This document shows positions 7,941 through 15,111 of a stretch of DNA of 18,012 bases, piece after piece; position 1 is the stretch's first letter, and every line of letters begins with the position of its first letter. Both the position numbers and the translations under genes were made by a program. Under the pieces are notes generated by a model that was not told the DNA's origin, did no database searches, and was given only the letters and a program-made list of their open reading frames with translations. Source of the stretch: an uncultured Flavobacteriales bacterium. Its GTDB lineage: Bacteria > Bacteroidota > Bacteroidia > Flavobacteriales_D > Sanyastnellaceae. The stretch spans positions 1 to 18,012 of the forward strand of contig CALKYI010000505.1 in assembly GCA_938003665.1 (NCBI GenBank), written 5' to 3'.

Positions 7941-9209
7941 TTATCGAACTTTTAGGGTGACGATGGTGACGACGGCCAACAGAATGCCGACGATCCAGAA
8001 CCGTGCGGTGATCTTGGACTCGGGGATGTTTTGCTTTTGGTAGTGGTGGTGAAGCGGTGCCATCAAGAAGATGCGCCGGCCTTCACCCGTCTTGCGTTTG
8101 GTGTATTTGAACCACCCGACCTGCAGCACGACCGACAGGTTTTCAATCAGGAAGATGCCACACAGCACCGGCAAGAGGAGCTCTTTGCGAATGGCAATGG
8201 CAAATGCAGCGATGATGCCGCCCAAGGCCAAGCTTCCGGTGTCACCCATGAAGACTTGCGCCGGGAAGGCGTTGTACCACAGGAAGGCAATGCACCCGCC
8301 CACAAATGCGGCGATGAAGACCACCAACTCTTCTGAGCGCGGGATGTAGTGAATGTTTAAGTAATCCGCCGTGACAATGTTGGAGCTTACGTAGGCCAAA
8401 ACAGCCAACCCCAACCCAATGATGGCGCTGCTGCCCGTGGCCAAGCCGTCGATGCCGTCCGTGAGGTTGGCGCCGTTGCTGACCGCCGTGACAATCAGAA
8501 TGACCAACGGGATAAACGCGAGCCAGCCCCACCCCGCAGCCCAGTCGCCCATCCAGGCCACCAGCCGCTCGTAATCGAAGCTGTTGTCCTTCATGAACGG
8601 TACGGTAGTTTCCGAAGACTTTTTCGCTTCCCAAATGGGGAGGCCGCTGTCGGCTTCAAACACCTCAAAAACAGTCCCGTCGGTTGCCGTCATTTCGACA
8701 ACTTGACCGGAATACTCCCGGTCGGCGGGGTCTTTGATGGTTACGTCAGGGTGCCACCACATGATGGAGCCTACGATGATGCCCACGCCAACCTGGCCAA
8801 TGACCTTGAACTTCCCCGCGAGTCCCTCCTTGTTTTTCTTGAAGACCTTGATGTAATCGTCGATGAAGCCGATGGCGCCGAGCCACACCGTGACGAGCAA
8901 CATCATCTGCGTGTAGATGTTGGTCAGGTCAGCAAAAAGCAAGGTCGGAATGAGGATGGCTGCGAGGATGATGAGGCCACCCATGGTTGGGGTGCCCTGT
9001 TTGTTCATCTGGCCTTCTAGTCCGAGGTCGCGCACGATTTCACCCACCTGCTTGAGTTGCAGCCATTCGATGATGCGCTTGCCGAAGAGGATGCCAATGA
9101 CCAGCGAAGTGATCAGGCTCATGCCCGCGCGGAACGAGATGTACTGGAACAACCCTGCGCCGGGCACGTCCATCACGGAATCGAGGTAGGTGAAGAGGTG
9201 GTACAGCAT
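7941..9209 (-). CDS. mraY: Phospho-N-acetylmuramoyl-pentapeptide transferase MraY
   Basis: Integral membrane enzyme that transfers phospho-MurNAc-pentapeptide to undecaprenyl phosphate, making lipid I. The 422-residue product has GTPTMGGL (72-79), the Mg-binding aspartate pair in GFIDDY (114-119) followed by KVFKKNKEGL, NLTDGIDGLATG (248-259), FMGDTGSLALGG (320-331) and the histidine motif APLHHHY (384-390). It is about 60 residues longer than the E. coli enzyme; the excess lies at about 155-215, between two membrane segments, and includes TTVPFMKDNSFDY, which resembles the insert I know from other Bacteroidota MraY proteins. The start codon shares one base with the murE stop (TGATG), which points to coupled translation. 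All catalytic motifs are intact. Confidence 0.97.
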   Translation of the reverse strand: MLYHLFTYLDSVMDVPGAGLFQYISFRAGMSLITSLVIGILFGKRIIEWLQLKQVGEIVRDLGLEGQMNKQGTPTMGGLIILAAILIPTLLFADLTNIYTQMMLLVTVWLGAIGFIDDYIKVFKKNKEGLAGKFKVIGQVGVGIIVGSIMWWHPDVTIKDPADREYSGQVVEMTATDGTVFEVFEADSGLPIWEAKKSSETTVPFMKDNSFDYERLVAWMGDWAAGWGWLAFIPLVILIVTAVSNGANLTDGIDGLATGSSAIIGLGLAVLAYVSSNIVTADYLNIHYIPRSEELVVFIAAFVGGCIAFLWYNAFPAQVFMGDTGSLALGGIIAAFAIAIRKELLLPVLCGIFLIENLSVVLQVGWFKYTKRKTGEGRRIFLMAPLHHHYQKQNIPESKITARFWIVGILLAVVTIVTLKVR

Positions 9210-10666
9210 CAGGCGGGGTTAAAAGCGTTCAGGAGTTCTTCGCGGTCATCGAAATCGTGGCGGACGCCTTTGATCTCTTGGTAGGTCTCGTGGCCCTTGC
9301 CGGCCACCAAAACGATGTCGCCTTCACCGGCGAGTTGGGCGGCCATGCGGATGGCCTCGCGACGGTCGGTAATGGCGATGCATTTTTTCGCATCAATGGG
9401 GTCGAGGCCCGCGCGCATGTCATCGATGATGGCATCGGGCTCTTCGTCGCGGGGGTTGTCCGAGGTGAGGAACACCTGGTCGCTCCATTGCGCTGCCACC
9501 CGTGCCATGACGGGCCGCTTGGTCTTGTCGCGGTTGCCACCGCAGCCCACCACGGTGATGACCTGGGTTTCGCCTGCGCGAAAGGAGTCAATGGTCTTGA
9601 GGACGTTGTCCAAGGCATCGGGCGTGTGGGCATAATCCACAATGGCGGTGATGCCCTCGGGGGCCTGCACGCGCTCGAAACGGCCGGCCGGCGGCTTGAG
9701 GAGCGACAGGTGAGTGAGCACTTCGAGCTGATCCATGCCCAATTCCACCGCGACCGCATAGACGGCCAACAGGTTGTACGCATTGAAATCGCCAATCAAT
9801 TGGCTGTAGAGGTCGTGGCCATTGAGGTGCAGCTGCAAACCTTCGAGGGTATTCTCCACCACGCGCCCTCGGTAGTCTGCCATGGAGGTCAAGGCGTAAT
9901 CTTTGACGCGCCCTTTGCAATCCAATACCATGTCGGGACCGTGGGAATCGTCTTGGTTGTAAAGGGCAAATGCGTCGGCACCAATCAAGTCGAAGAGGCC
10001 CTTCTTGGCTTGGATGTAGGCGTTGAAATCCCCGTGGTAATCGAGGTGGTCGTGCGTGATGTTGGTGAAAATAGCTCCCGCCAACTTGGTGCCCGCGAGG
10101 CGGTGCTGGTGGATGCTGTGGGAGCTCGCCTCCATGAATACGTACTTGCAACCGGCATCTGCCATGCGACGGAACAATTGCTGCATCTGCAGGGCATCGG
10201 GCGTGGTGTGGCTGGCCGGCACGACTTGATCGAGCACGCGGTTCTCAACCGTCGACAGCATGCCCGCGCGGCGGTCCATCGAGCGGAACAAGCGGTGGAG
10301 CAAGCTGACCGTTGTCGTTTTCCCATTGGTTCCCGTGACCGCGACCACTTTTATCGAGGCACTGGGGTCGTCGTAAAACTTCGACGCGATATTGCCGAGG
10401 GCGATGGCGGCATCCAACACACGTACGTAGGTCACGTGGTCGACGCGTTGTTCGGGCAACTGCTCGCATACCACGGCGGTGGCGCCTTTATCGATCGCTT
10501 GTACGATGTAATCATGGCCGTCTACATGAACACCGGGAATGGCGACAAACAGGCTGAAGGCCTTCACCTTGCGGCTGTCGAATGCCAAGTCCTCAATGGC
10601 CACGTGGGTGTTGCCCAAGATGTCTTGGATGCGCGTGCCGTAGAGGATTTCTTTCAGGAGTTTCAT
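9209..10666 (-). CDS. murE: UDP-MurNAc-L-Ala-D-Glu--meso-diaminopimelate ligase MurE
   Basis: Cytoplasmic Mur ligase adding the third stem-peptide residue. The 485-residue product shows FDSRKVK (29-35) of the UDP-binding domain, ATP loop TGTNGKTTT (111-119), TNITHDHLDYHG (201-212), the probable carbamylated lysine K221 in QAKKGLFD, VDYAHTPD (343-350), and the DNPR motif (403-406) with GKGHE (456-460). DNPR marks enzymes that use meso-diaminopimelate rather than lysine, so the peptidoglycan should be of the mDAP type. The reading frame is open back to 10825, but that stretch would lie inside ftsI and looks unlike any MurE; MKLLKEIL at 10666, 4 bp after the ftsI stop, is the family-like start. 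It shares one base with mraY. Confidence 0.96.
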   Translation of the reverse strand: MKLLKEILYGTRIQDILGNTHVAIEDLAFDSRKVKAFSLFVAIPGVHVDGHDYIVQAIDKGATAVVCEQLPEQRVDHVTYVRVLDAAIALGNIASKFYDDPSASIKVVAVTGTNGKTTTVSLLHRLFRSMDRRAGMLSTVENRVLDQVVPASHTTPDALQMQQLFRRMADAGCKYVFMEASSHSIHQHRLAGTKLAGAIFTNITHDHLDYHGDFNAYIQAKKGLFDLIGADAFALYNQDDSHGPDMVLDCKGRVKDYALTSMADYRGRVVENTLEGLQLHLNGHDLYSQLIGDFNAYNLLAVYAVAVELGMDQLEVLTHLSLLKPPAGRFERVQAPEGITAIVDYAHTPDALDNVLKTIDSFRAGETQVITVVGCGGNRDKTKRPVMARVAAQWSDQVFLTSDNPRDEEPDAIIDDMRAGLDPIDAKKCIAITDRREAIRMAAQLAGEGDIVLVAGKGHETYQEIKGVRHDFDDREELLNAFNPA

Positions 10667-10670
10667 GCGT

Positions 10671-12797
10671 TCAAGACAATTCGATGGTGATGGATGAAGT
10701 GCGGTTAATGGCGGATCCCGGCGCCAAACTTTGTCGGCGTACGGTGCCCGATCCTTTCGTCTGCACCTGCAGACCAGCGTTTTCGAGGAGGTAAAGCGCA
10801 TCGCGCAATCCCATGCCTCGCACATCCGGGACGTGCAACGGTTGAATGGCGCGGGGGGTAAGGGCAGCAGCGCTGTCGCCGGTCGTGACGGTTACCCAGT
10901 CACTGGTATTGTCCCCTGTGTAGGGCAGGCCGAAAGCAGTATACAGGCTGATCAATTCTTCTCGGGCTCCGTCTTTCGCCCCCGGCAAACGGTGCGCTTC
11001 GGTCAGCAGACCTTGGCTGCTTTCGTGGAACGTGGGGTCGGTGGCGTAGACCTTGTTGGCCAATTCACGGAACACGGGACCCGCGATGCTCGAACCGTAG
11101 TACACACCGCTGCGGGTGTCGGCAATCACCACAATGCAGGAGTAGCGCGGAGATTCAGCGGGGAAATAGCCGGCGAACGAAGCGCGGTAGCGTCCGTCGT
11201 AGCCGTTGGGTCCCGCAATGCGCGCCGTTCCCGTCTTGCCTGCGACGGTGTAAGGGCTCTTAGCAAAAATGAACTGGGCCGTTCCCTGGCCTTCCGGGTC
11301 GGCCACACGTCGCATCATGCGCTGGCAGGCTTCGAGCGTGGTGGCCGAGCAAATGCGCTGCTTTACCACCTCCGGCTCGATGGTGCGAACGACGCTTCCG
11401 TTCGATTCCAACCGCTCGACCAATTGAGGCCGCATGAGGGTGCCACCGTTGGCGATGGCATTGTAGAGACTCAACGTTTGCAGGGGGGTCTGCGTGACCT
11501 CGTAGCCGATGGACATTTGCGTCAAGGAAAGCCCCGACCACCGGCCGCTACCCACTTCCGTGTAGACCTGCGGTTGCGACTCACCGGCAAGTCGAATGCC
11601 GGTGGGTTCATGCACGCCCAACCGCTGCAAACCGTCCAAAAATGCTTGCGGTTCCTCCCCAAATGCGCCTTTCAAGGTGAGGGCCGTGCCGACGTTCGAA
11701 CTGACTTCGAAAATCTCTTCGGTGGTCAGAATGCCATGCCCGCCTTGGTCGGCATTGGAATCCGACATGCGTTTGCCGTAGAACGACACGACGCCATTGC
11801 CCGTGTCGATTTCATCGTCGGGTTTCACGCCACCGCTTTCCATGGCGGTAATCAACGAAGCCAATTTGAATGTGGATCCAGGCTCGACGGCCGTGCCAAT
11901 GGCGTGGTTGAAGGACTCTTGGTACACCGATGGGGTGTCGTCCGTGCCTTCTTGGGTTCGGGTCAAGTTGGCCATGGCGCGGATTTTGCCTGTCGCCACC
12001 TCCATCAAAATGACGGTGCCCCATGCTGCGTCGTGTTCTTGGAGCTGCCGACGGAGGGCGTTGCTCGCGACGTCTTGCAAGTGCATGTCGATGCTGCTGA
12101 TGACGTCGTACCCGGCCACGGGCTCAACGATGTAGTCATCCGAGACGGGCATCCATTGGCCCCCGGCGACGCGCCGCTGCAGCTGGCGACCGGTCACGCC
12201 TGCGAGTTCTTCGTTCCAGCTGGCTTCTAAGCCGACCCGGTTTTCATCTCGGTCGATGCCAATGGTTCGGCCGGCCAAGTCGCCGAATGGCTTGCGGCGC
12301 TGTTCGATGCGTGCGAACGTGAAGCCACTCTTGAACCGGCCGCGTCGGATGAAAGGCAGCTCGACCAATTGCTTTTGCTTGATGTACGAAACGCGGCGGG
12401 CGACCAGGGTATTCCGGCGGCCCATGTTGCGCCCATTGCGCAAAATTTCCCTGTATTGAGCGGGGCTTTTGTCGCCCAGCACGTCACTGAGACCGGCACA
12501 CAAATCGTCGAGTTCGCGGTCGAAGGTGTCCCAATTGATGGCTTCGCTCTTGCTGTCCCACCGCACTTCGAAGACGGGCACCGAAGTCGCCAAGACACTT
12601 CCGTTGGACGCGTAGATCTGTCCGCGCGCAGGAGCGATGGATTGGACGCTCGACTCAAAGCGTTCGCCCACGGCGTTCCACTGCTCGTGTTCCGCGCCTT
12701 GGATCCACAGGATGCGCCCAAAAATGGCCAGTCCCAATACGACGAACAGTCCGAAGGAAAGCCAGGTGCGGTTGCTGAATTCCCGTTGGTTCTTCAT
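10671..12797 (-). CDS. ftsI: Septal transpeptidase FtsI (class B PBP3) with C-terminal PASTA domain
   Basis: Penicillin-binding transpeptidase that cross-links septal peptidoglycan in complex with FtsW. The 708-residue product has one N-terminal membrane anchor (about 13-33), the class B dimerisation domain starting with ARGQIYASNGSVLA (57-70), and the transpeptidase domain with the active-site serine motif STFK (308-311), SSN (366-368) and KTGTA (521-525). One PASTA domain occupies about 655-708, with VPDVRGMGLRDALYLLENAG as its core. Between the two lies a linker of about 70 residues (585-655). PASTA-bearing FtsI proteins are known in Bacteroidota. The gene overlaps the ftsL-like gene by 4 bp (ATGA) and ends 4 bp before murE. 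Spo VD-like naming is possible, but position makes FtsI the best name. Confidence 0.95.
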   Translation of the reverse strand: MKNQREFSNRTWLSFGLFVVLGLAIFGRILWIQGAEHEQWNAVGERFESSVQSIAPARGQIYASNGSVLATSVPVFEVRWDSKSEAINWDTFDRELDDLCAGLSDVLGDKSPAQYREILRNGRNMGRRNTLVARRVSYIKQKQLVELPFIRRGRFKSGFTFARIEQRRKPFGDLAGRTIGIDRDENRVGLEASWNEELAGVTGRQLQRRVAGGQWMPVSDDYIVEPVAGYDVISSIDMHLQDVASNALRRQLQEHDAAWGTVILMEVATGKIRAMANLTRTQEGTDDTPSVYQESFNHAIGTAVEPGSTFKLASLITAMESGGVKPDDEIDTGNGVVSFYGKRMSDSNADQGGHGILTTEEIFEVSSNVGTALTLKGAFGEEPQAFLDGLQRLGVHEPTGIRLAGESQPQVYTEVGSGRWSGLSLTQMSIGYEVTQTPLQTLSLYNAIANGGTLMRPQLVERLESNGSVVRTIEPEVVKQRICSATTLEACQRMMRRVADPEGQGTAQFIFAKSPYTVAGKTGTARIAGPNGYDGRYRASFAGYFPAESPRYSCIVVIADTRSGVYYGSSIAGPVFRELANKVYATDPTFHESSQGLLTEAHRLPGAKDGAREELISLYTAFGLPYTGDNTSDWVTVTTGDSAAALTPRAIQPLHVPDVRGMGLRDALYLLENAGLQVQTKGSGTVRRQSLAPGSAINRTSSITIELS

Positions 12798-13423
12798 GGC
12801 TCAACGGAATGGTATTCCAACAGGAATGGGGGTTCGACATTCTGGCGCAAGCCCAACTCCGCGATGTTTTGTTCGACCGTGCTCTGCTGGAGCTGGGTTT
12901 CGAACTCGGCCTTCAGGGTCTTGTACTCGGCGCTGAGTTCTTCGAGTTGGCGTTTGGTTTTCAGCTTCTCGCGTTCCAACCGCTCAAACTGGTAGCCCAT
13001 GGCGATGTACGCGATGAACAGGACGCTCACGAAGATGAGGTAGGGGATGTGGCGGGTGACACCTTCGCGGGTCAGGAACTCGCCGCTTAGGATGTCCCGA
13101 ACAATCGGGCCGATCGAATTCTGGGTGCGGCGTGCGGCACGCTCTTGTGGGCTACGCTGCTTGCGGCGCTTGAACCAGCGGGTGCGTGTCGGGCGAGCGC
13201 TGGCGGTAGCTGACTCATCGTCGGTCAGAATGCGGTTGCGCGGCTTGGCGGCCTTGGCGGTGCGCTGGGCTTTCTTGCGTGAAGCGGCTTTAGCCTGCTG
13301 TTCTGCCAGCTTGCGCTTCTGCTCCTCTTGAGCGGCGATTTCAGCAGCCGTCAGCACGCGGTTGCGCGGGCCGGCATTCGGCTTGGTCTTCGGTTTGCGG
13401 AGGAAGGAGAGAAACTTCTTCAT
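12794..13423 (-). CDS. ftsL: FtsL-like divisome protein with long basic N-terminal extension
   Basis: Probable bitopic division protein occupying the FtsL slot between rsmH and ftsI. The last 107 residues match the Bacteroidota FtsL-like pattern: a short cytoplasmic stretch with ILSGEFLTREG (111-121), one membrane segment (about 126-144) and a periplasmic coiled coil (about 146-185, rich in leucine, lysine and glutamate). Unusually, the first 102 residues form a lysine-, arginine- and alanine-rich cytoplasmic extension, in which PRNRVLT (19-25) recurs as PRNRILT (61-67). Relatives I know have about 105-115 residues in total. The start at 13423 overlaps the rsmH stop in ATGA; the frame is open to 13564 but that part lies within rsmH. 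Family membership is inferred from architecture and place, as sequence identity in FtsL is low. Confidence 0.82.
   Translation of the reverse strand: MKKFLSFLRKPKTKPNAGPRNRVLTAAEIAAQEEQKRKLAEQQAKAASRKKAQRTAKAAKPRNRILTDDESATASARPTRTRWFKRRKQRSPQERAARRTQNSIGPIVRDILSGEFLTREGVTRHIPYLIFVSVLFIAYIAMGYQFERLEREKLKTKRQLEELSAEYKTLKAEFETQLQQSTVEQNIAELGLRQNVEPPFLLEYHSVEP
13224..13369. repeat. Short in-frame direct repeat within the ftsL-like gene
   Basis: Two 20-base copies, at 13224-13243 and 13350-13369, match at 18 of 20 positions and lie exactly 126 bases (42 codons) apart in the same reading frame. They encode the PRNR(I/V)LT motifs of the FtsL-like protein's cytoplasmic extension. The stretch between them is not visibly repeated. 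This is seen directly; whether it reflects an old duplication or selection for a binding motif is open. Confidence 0.7.
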
Positions 13424-14370
13424 GCGGCCAAGGAGTTGATCTCGTCCAAAGACAAGGCGGTTCGAGTGGCCACCCGCAGCCGAGCACTGCGCGATCGGGG
13501 GTTGCGGGCCTGTTCTTCTTCGTCGGCGACAACGGCTTTGCGGTTGAGCGGGGCAAATGGGCACAAGGCGGCGCCCTTGAGGTCGCGTTTGACGTCGTCT
13601 TCGAAGTTGCCAGAACGCATGAAGTGCTTCACCAACCGGTCTTCCAAGCTGTGGTAGGAGATGACCGCCAACCGACCGCCTTCCTCCATCAGGTGAATCG
13701 TGGATTCGAGCAGCGCCTTGAGGGCGCCCAGTTCGTCGTTGACTTCGATGCGAAACGCTTGAAAGACCTGCGCGTGGAACTGGTTCTCCTTGCCTCTTGG
13801 GGCGAGGTGTTGGGTGGCTTCCATCAAATCGCCTGTCCGGGCAATGCGCCGGTCTTCGCGTACACGGGCAATGGCGTGGGCGACTTTATCGGGCCGCTTC
13901 AGTTCGCCGTACAGGCGGAAAATCCGTGTCAAATCTTCAACGCTGTAAGTCGCCGCGATATCAGCAGCGGACAGTCCGTCGCGCTGGTTCATTCGCATGT
14001 CCAAGGGCGCATCGAAGCGGGTGGAGAATCCGCGCGCGCCCTCGTCGAATTGGTGCGAACTAACGCCCAGATCGGCCAGCAAGCCATCGATGCGGCGGAC
14101 GCCGTTGAGGCGGAGGAAATTGCGGGCGTGCCGGAAGTTTTCGGGAATCAGCGTGAACCGCTCATCCGTCAAAGCATTGGCGTGCGCATCGGCATCTTGA
14201 TCGAATCCGTACAACCGGCCATCGGCATCCATCGCCTCGAGAATGAGGCGGGAATGACCGCCACCGCCGAACGTAGCGTCCACGTAGATTCCGCTCGGAA
14301 GCTGGGGGGCACCAATCCCTGCGATGCTAGCGTCGGCCAAAACAGGAACGTGGTAGGTGCCGGGATTCAT
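13420..14370 (-). CDS. rsmH: 16S rRNA (cytosine(1402)-N(4))-methyltransferase RsmH (MraW)
   Basis: SAM-dependent enzyme that methylates N4 of C1402 in the ribosomal P site of 16S rRNA. The 316-residue product shows YHVPVL (6-11) at the start, the SAM loop DATFGGGGHS (31-40), FDQDADA (56-62), ADLGVSSHQFD (99-109), the family signature SYHSLEDRLVK (238-248) and the C-terminal NPRSRSARLR. Length is usual for the family. The ATG at 14370 is 3 bp after the mraZ stop and the gene overlaps the ftsL-like gene by 4 bp. It is in its common place as second gene of the dcw cluster; all motifs are intact. Confidence 0.97.
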   Translation of the reverse strand: MNPGTYHVPVLADASIAGIGAPQLPSGIYVDATFGGGGHSRLILEAMDADGRLYGFDQDADAHANALTDERFTLIPENFRHARNFLRLNGVRRIDGLLADLGVSSHQFDEGARGFSTRFDAPLDMRMNQRDGLSAADIAATYSVEDLTRIFRLYGELKRPDKVAHAIARVREDRRIARTGDLMEATQHLAPRGKENQFHAQVFQAFRIEVNDELGALKALLESTIHLMEEGGRLAVISYHSLEDRLVKHFMRSGNFEDDVKRDLKGAALCPFAPLNRKAVVADEEEQARNPRSRSARLRVATRTALSLDEINSLAA

Positions 14371-14373
14371 GGA

Positions 14374-14859
14374 TTAATTCTCGTTGTTGGGTTCGAGGTC
14401 TTGGCGGACCTCTTCGGCGAGGGTGCCGAAATCAAAGTCTTCGGCGTCATCGAGGACGCTCTTATCGTAGCGGGCCTTGCTCCAGAGTTCAATCTTCTCG
14501 CCGAGGCCGGATACAATGATTTCATTGTCGGCAGGCAATTGAATGCCGGCGTGCTCAAGCAGCAGGGCGGGGATGTTGATGCGGCCAGATCCGTCGAGTT
14601 CGACGTGGGTGGCCCCCTTCATGAATTTGCGCTGGAACAGCTGGTGCTTGCGGTTGTACCGGCTCAATCGGGACATCTCGCGGTTCACTTTGTCCCATTC
14701 GGGCTGCGGGTAAACCACCAAGCACCCTTCAAAAATGTCGCGGTTGATGACCAGCCCATTGTGCAGCACGGTTTCCAGCTGCTTTCGCAAGCGCGCAGGG
14801 AACATCAGGCGCCCTTTGGCGTCGATTTTACACGTGTATTCTCCGAGCAGATTGAGCAT
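14374..14859 (-). CDS. mraZ: Transcriptional regulator MraZ
   Basis: AbrB-like ring-forming DNA-binding protein that controls the dcw cluster, in E. coli as a repressor binding TGGGN repeats upstream of its own gene. The 161-residue product has the two half-domains of the family, each with a DxxxR motif: KIDAKGRLMFPARLR (11-25, D13 and R17) and ELDGSGRINIP (87-97, D89 and R93). The acidic tail (about 137-161) is longer than the core fold. The start MLNLLGEYTCKID at 14859 is family-like; the frame is open to a GTG at 14907, but that would place the operator boxes inside the coding region. It is the first gene of the unit and is preceded by a TGGG ladder, so autoregulation is likely. Confidence 0.95.
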   Translation of the reverse strand: MLNLLGEYTCKIDAKGRLMFPARLRKQLETVLHNGLVINRDIFEGCLVVYPQPEWDKVNREMSRLSRYNRKHQLFQRKFMKGATHVELDGSGRINIPALLLEHAGIQLPADNEIIVSGLGEKIELWSKARYDKSVLDDAEDFDFGTLAEEVRQDLEPNNEN

Positions 14860-14874
14860 GATCGTTTGGAATAT

Positions 14875-14882
14875 CAAAATTA
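14875..14882 (-). promoter_or_regulatory. Candidate mraZ promoter -7 element (TAATTTTG)
   Basis: TAATTTTG on the minus strand fits the Bacteroidota -7 consensus TAnnTTTG exactly and lies 15 bp before the mraZ ATG, so the leader would be only about 10 nt. No TTTG or TTG is found at the usual -33 distance; that place is taken by a GTGGG MraZ box. Position makes this the likely promoter of the whole dcw unit, but transcription from it is an inference. Confidence 0.5.
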
Positions 14883-14926
14883 CCCAAGATTTCCCACTTT
14901 CTCCCACGTTATGACACTTTCTCCCA
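14883..14926 (-). promoter_or_regulatory. MraZ operator: TGGG boxes at 10-bp spacing
   Basis: On the minus strand TGGG occurs at 14926-14923, 14906-14903, 14896-14893 and 14886-14883, that is, in one 10-bp register. The slot at 14916-14913 reads TGTC and is degenerate. Three intact boxes next to the gene therefore form an uninterrupted triplet, with a fourth 20 bp further upstream. Most boxes are preceded by GTGGGAGAAA-like sequence. E. coli MraZ is known to bind three TGGG repeats of this spacing in front of mraZ. The ladder ends about 24 bp before the mraZ start and overlaps the presumed promoter. Binding is inferred; the repeat is seen. Confidence 0.85.
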
Positions 14927-15086
14927 CTTTGTGGAAAAGTTTTGAAGACGGAAGTAGGGATAAGTCAATCAGGCTGCGGATTTGCCGGATTTTGGCTTTG
15001 TCGACGGGTTTTCGCTATCAACACGTTTTCAACAGGTCATGTGAACAGCGTACAGGGAGCTGTGGGCGAATGCGCTCGGTTTGTTC

Positions 15087-15095
15087 GACCTTTGC
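15087..15095 (+). promoter_or_regulatory. Weak candidate -7 element for the hydrolase-engB unit
   Basis: GACCTTTGC differs in the first base from the Bacteroidota TAnnTTTG pattern and lies 16 bp before the hydrolase ATG. No convincing -33 element is visible upstream. It is given only because the divergent genes need a promoter in this 252-bp interval and nothing better is seen on this strand. Confidence 0.25.
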
Positions 15096-15111
15096 TTCCT
15101 AATTGGAATCC

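Noticed and set aside
10667..10825. Possible 53-residue N-terminal extension of MurE
   Set aside because: It would lie wholly within the ftsI PASTA region and reads as out-of-frame sequence rich in Arg and Cys; the start at 10666 gives a normal MurE.
10731..12230. 499-codon open frame on the plus strand opposite ftsI
   Set aside because: Its codons mirror those of the well-supported ftsI; the product has no recognisable domain. Long antisense frames of this kind recur opposite murE, murD and rsmH, as expected from GC-rich third positions.
13424..13564. Possible further 47-residue extension of the FtsL-like protein
   Set aside because: It overlaps the conserved C-terminal part of rsmH, and the ATGA junction at 13420-13423 gives a natural start.
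14860..14907. Upstream GTG start for mraZ
   Set aside because: It would translate the operator boxes and the -7 element; known MraZ proteins begin with a sequence like that at 14859.
13624..15102. 492-codon plus-strand open frame spanning rsmH, mraZ and the intergenic region
   Set aside because: It crosses two clear genes in antisense and the MraZ operator, and its translation shows no family pattern.
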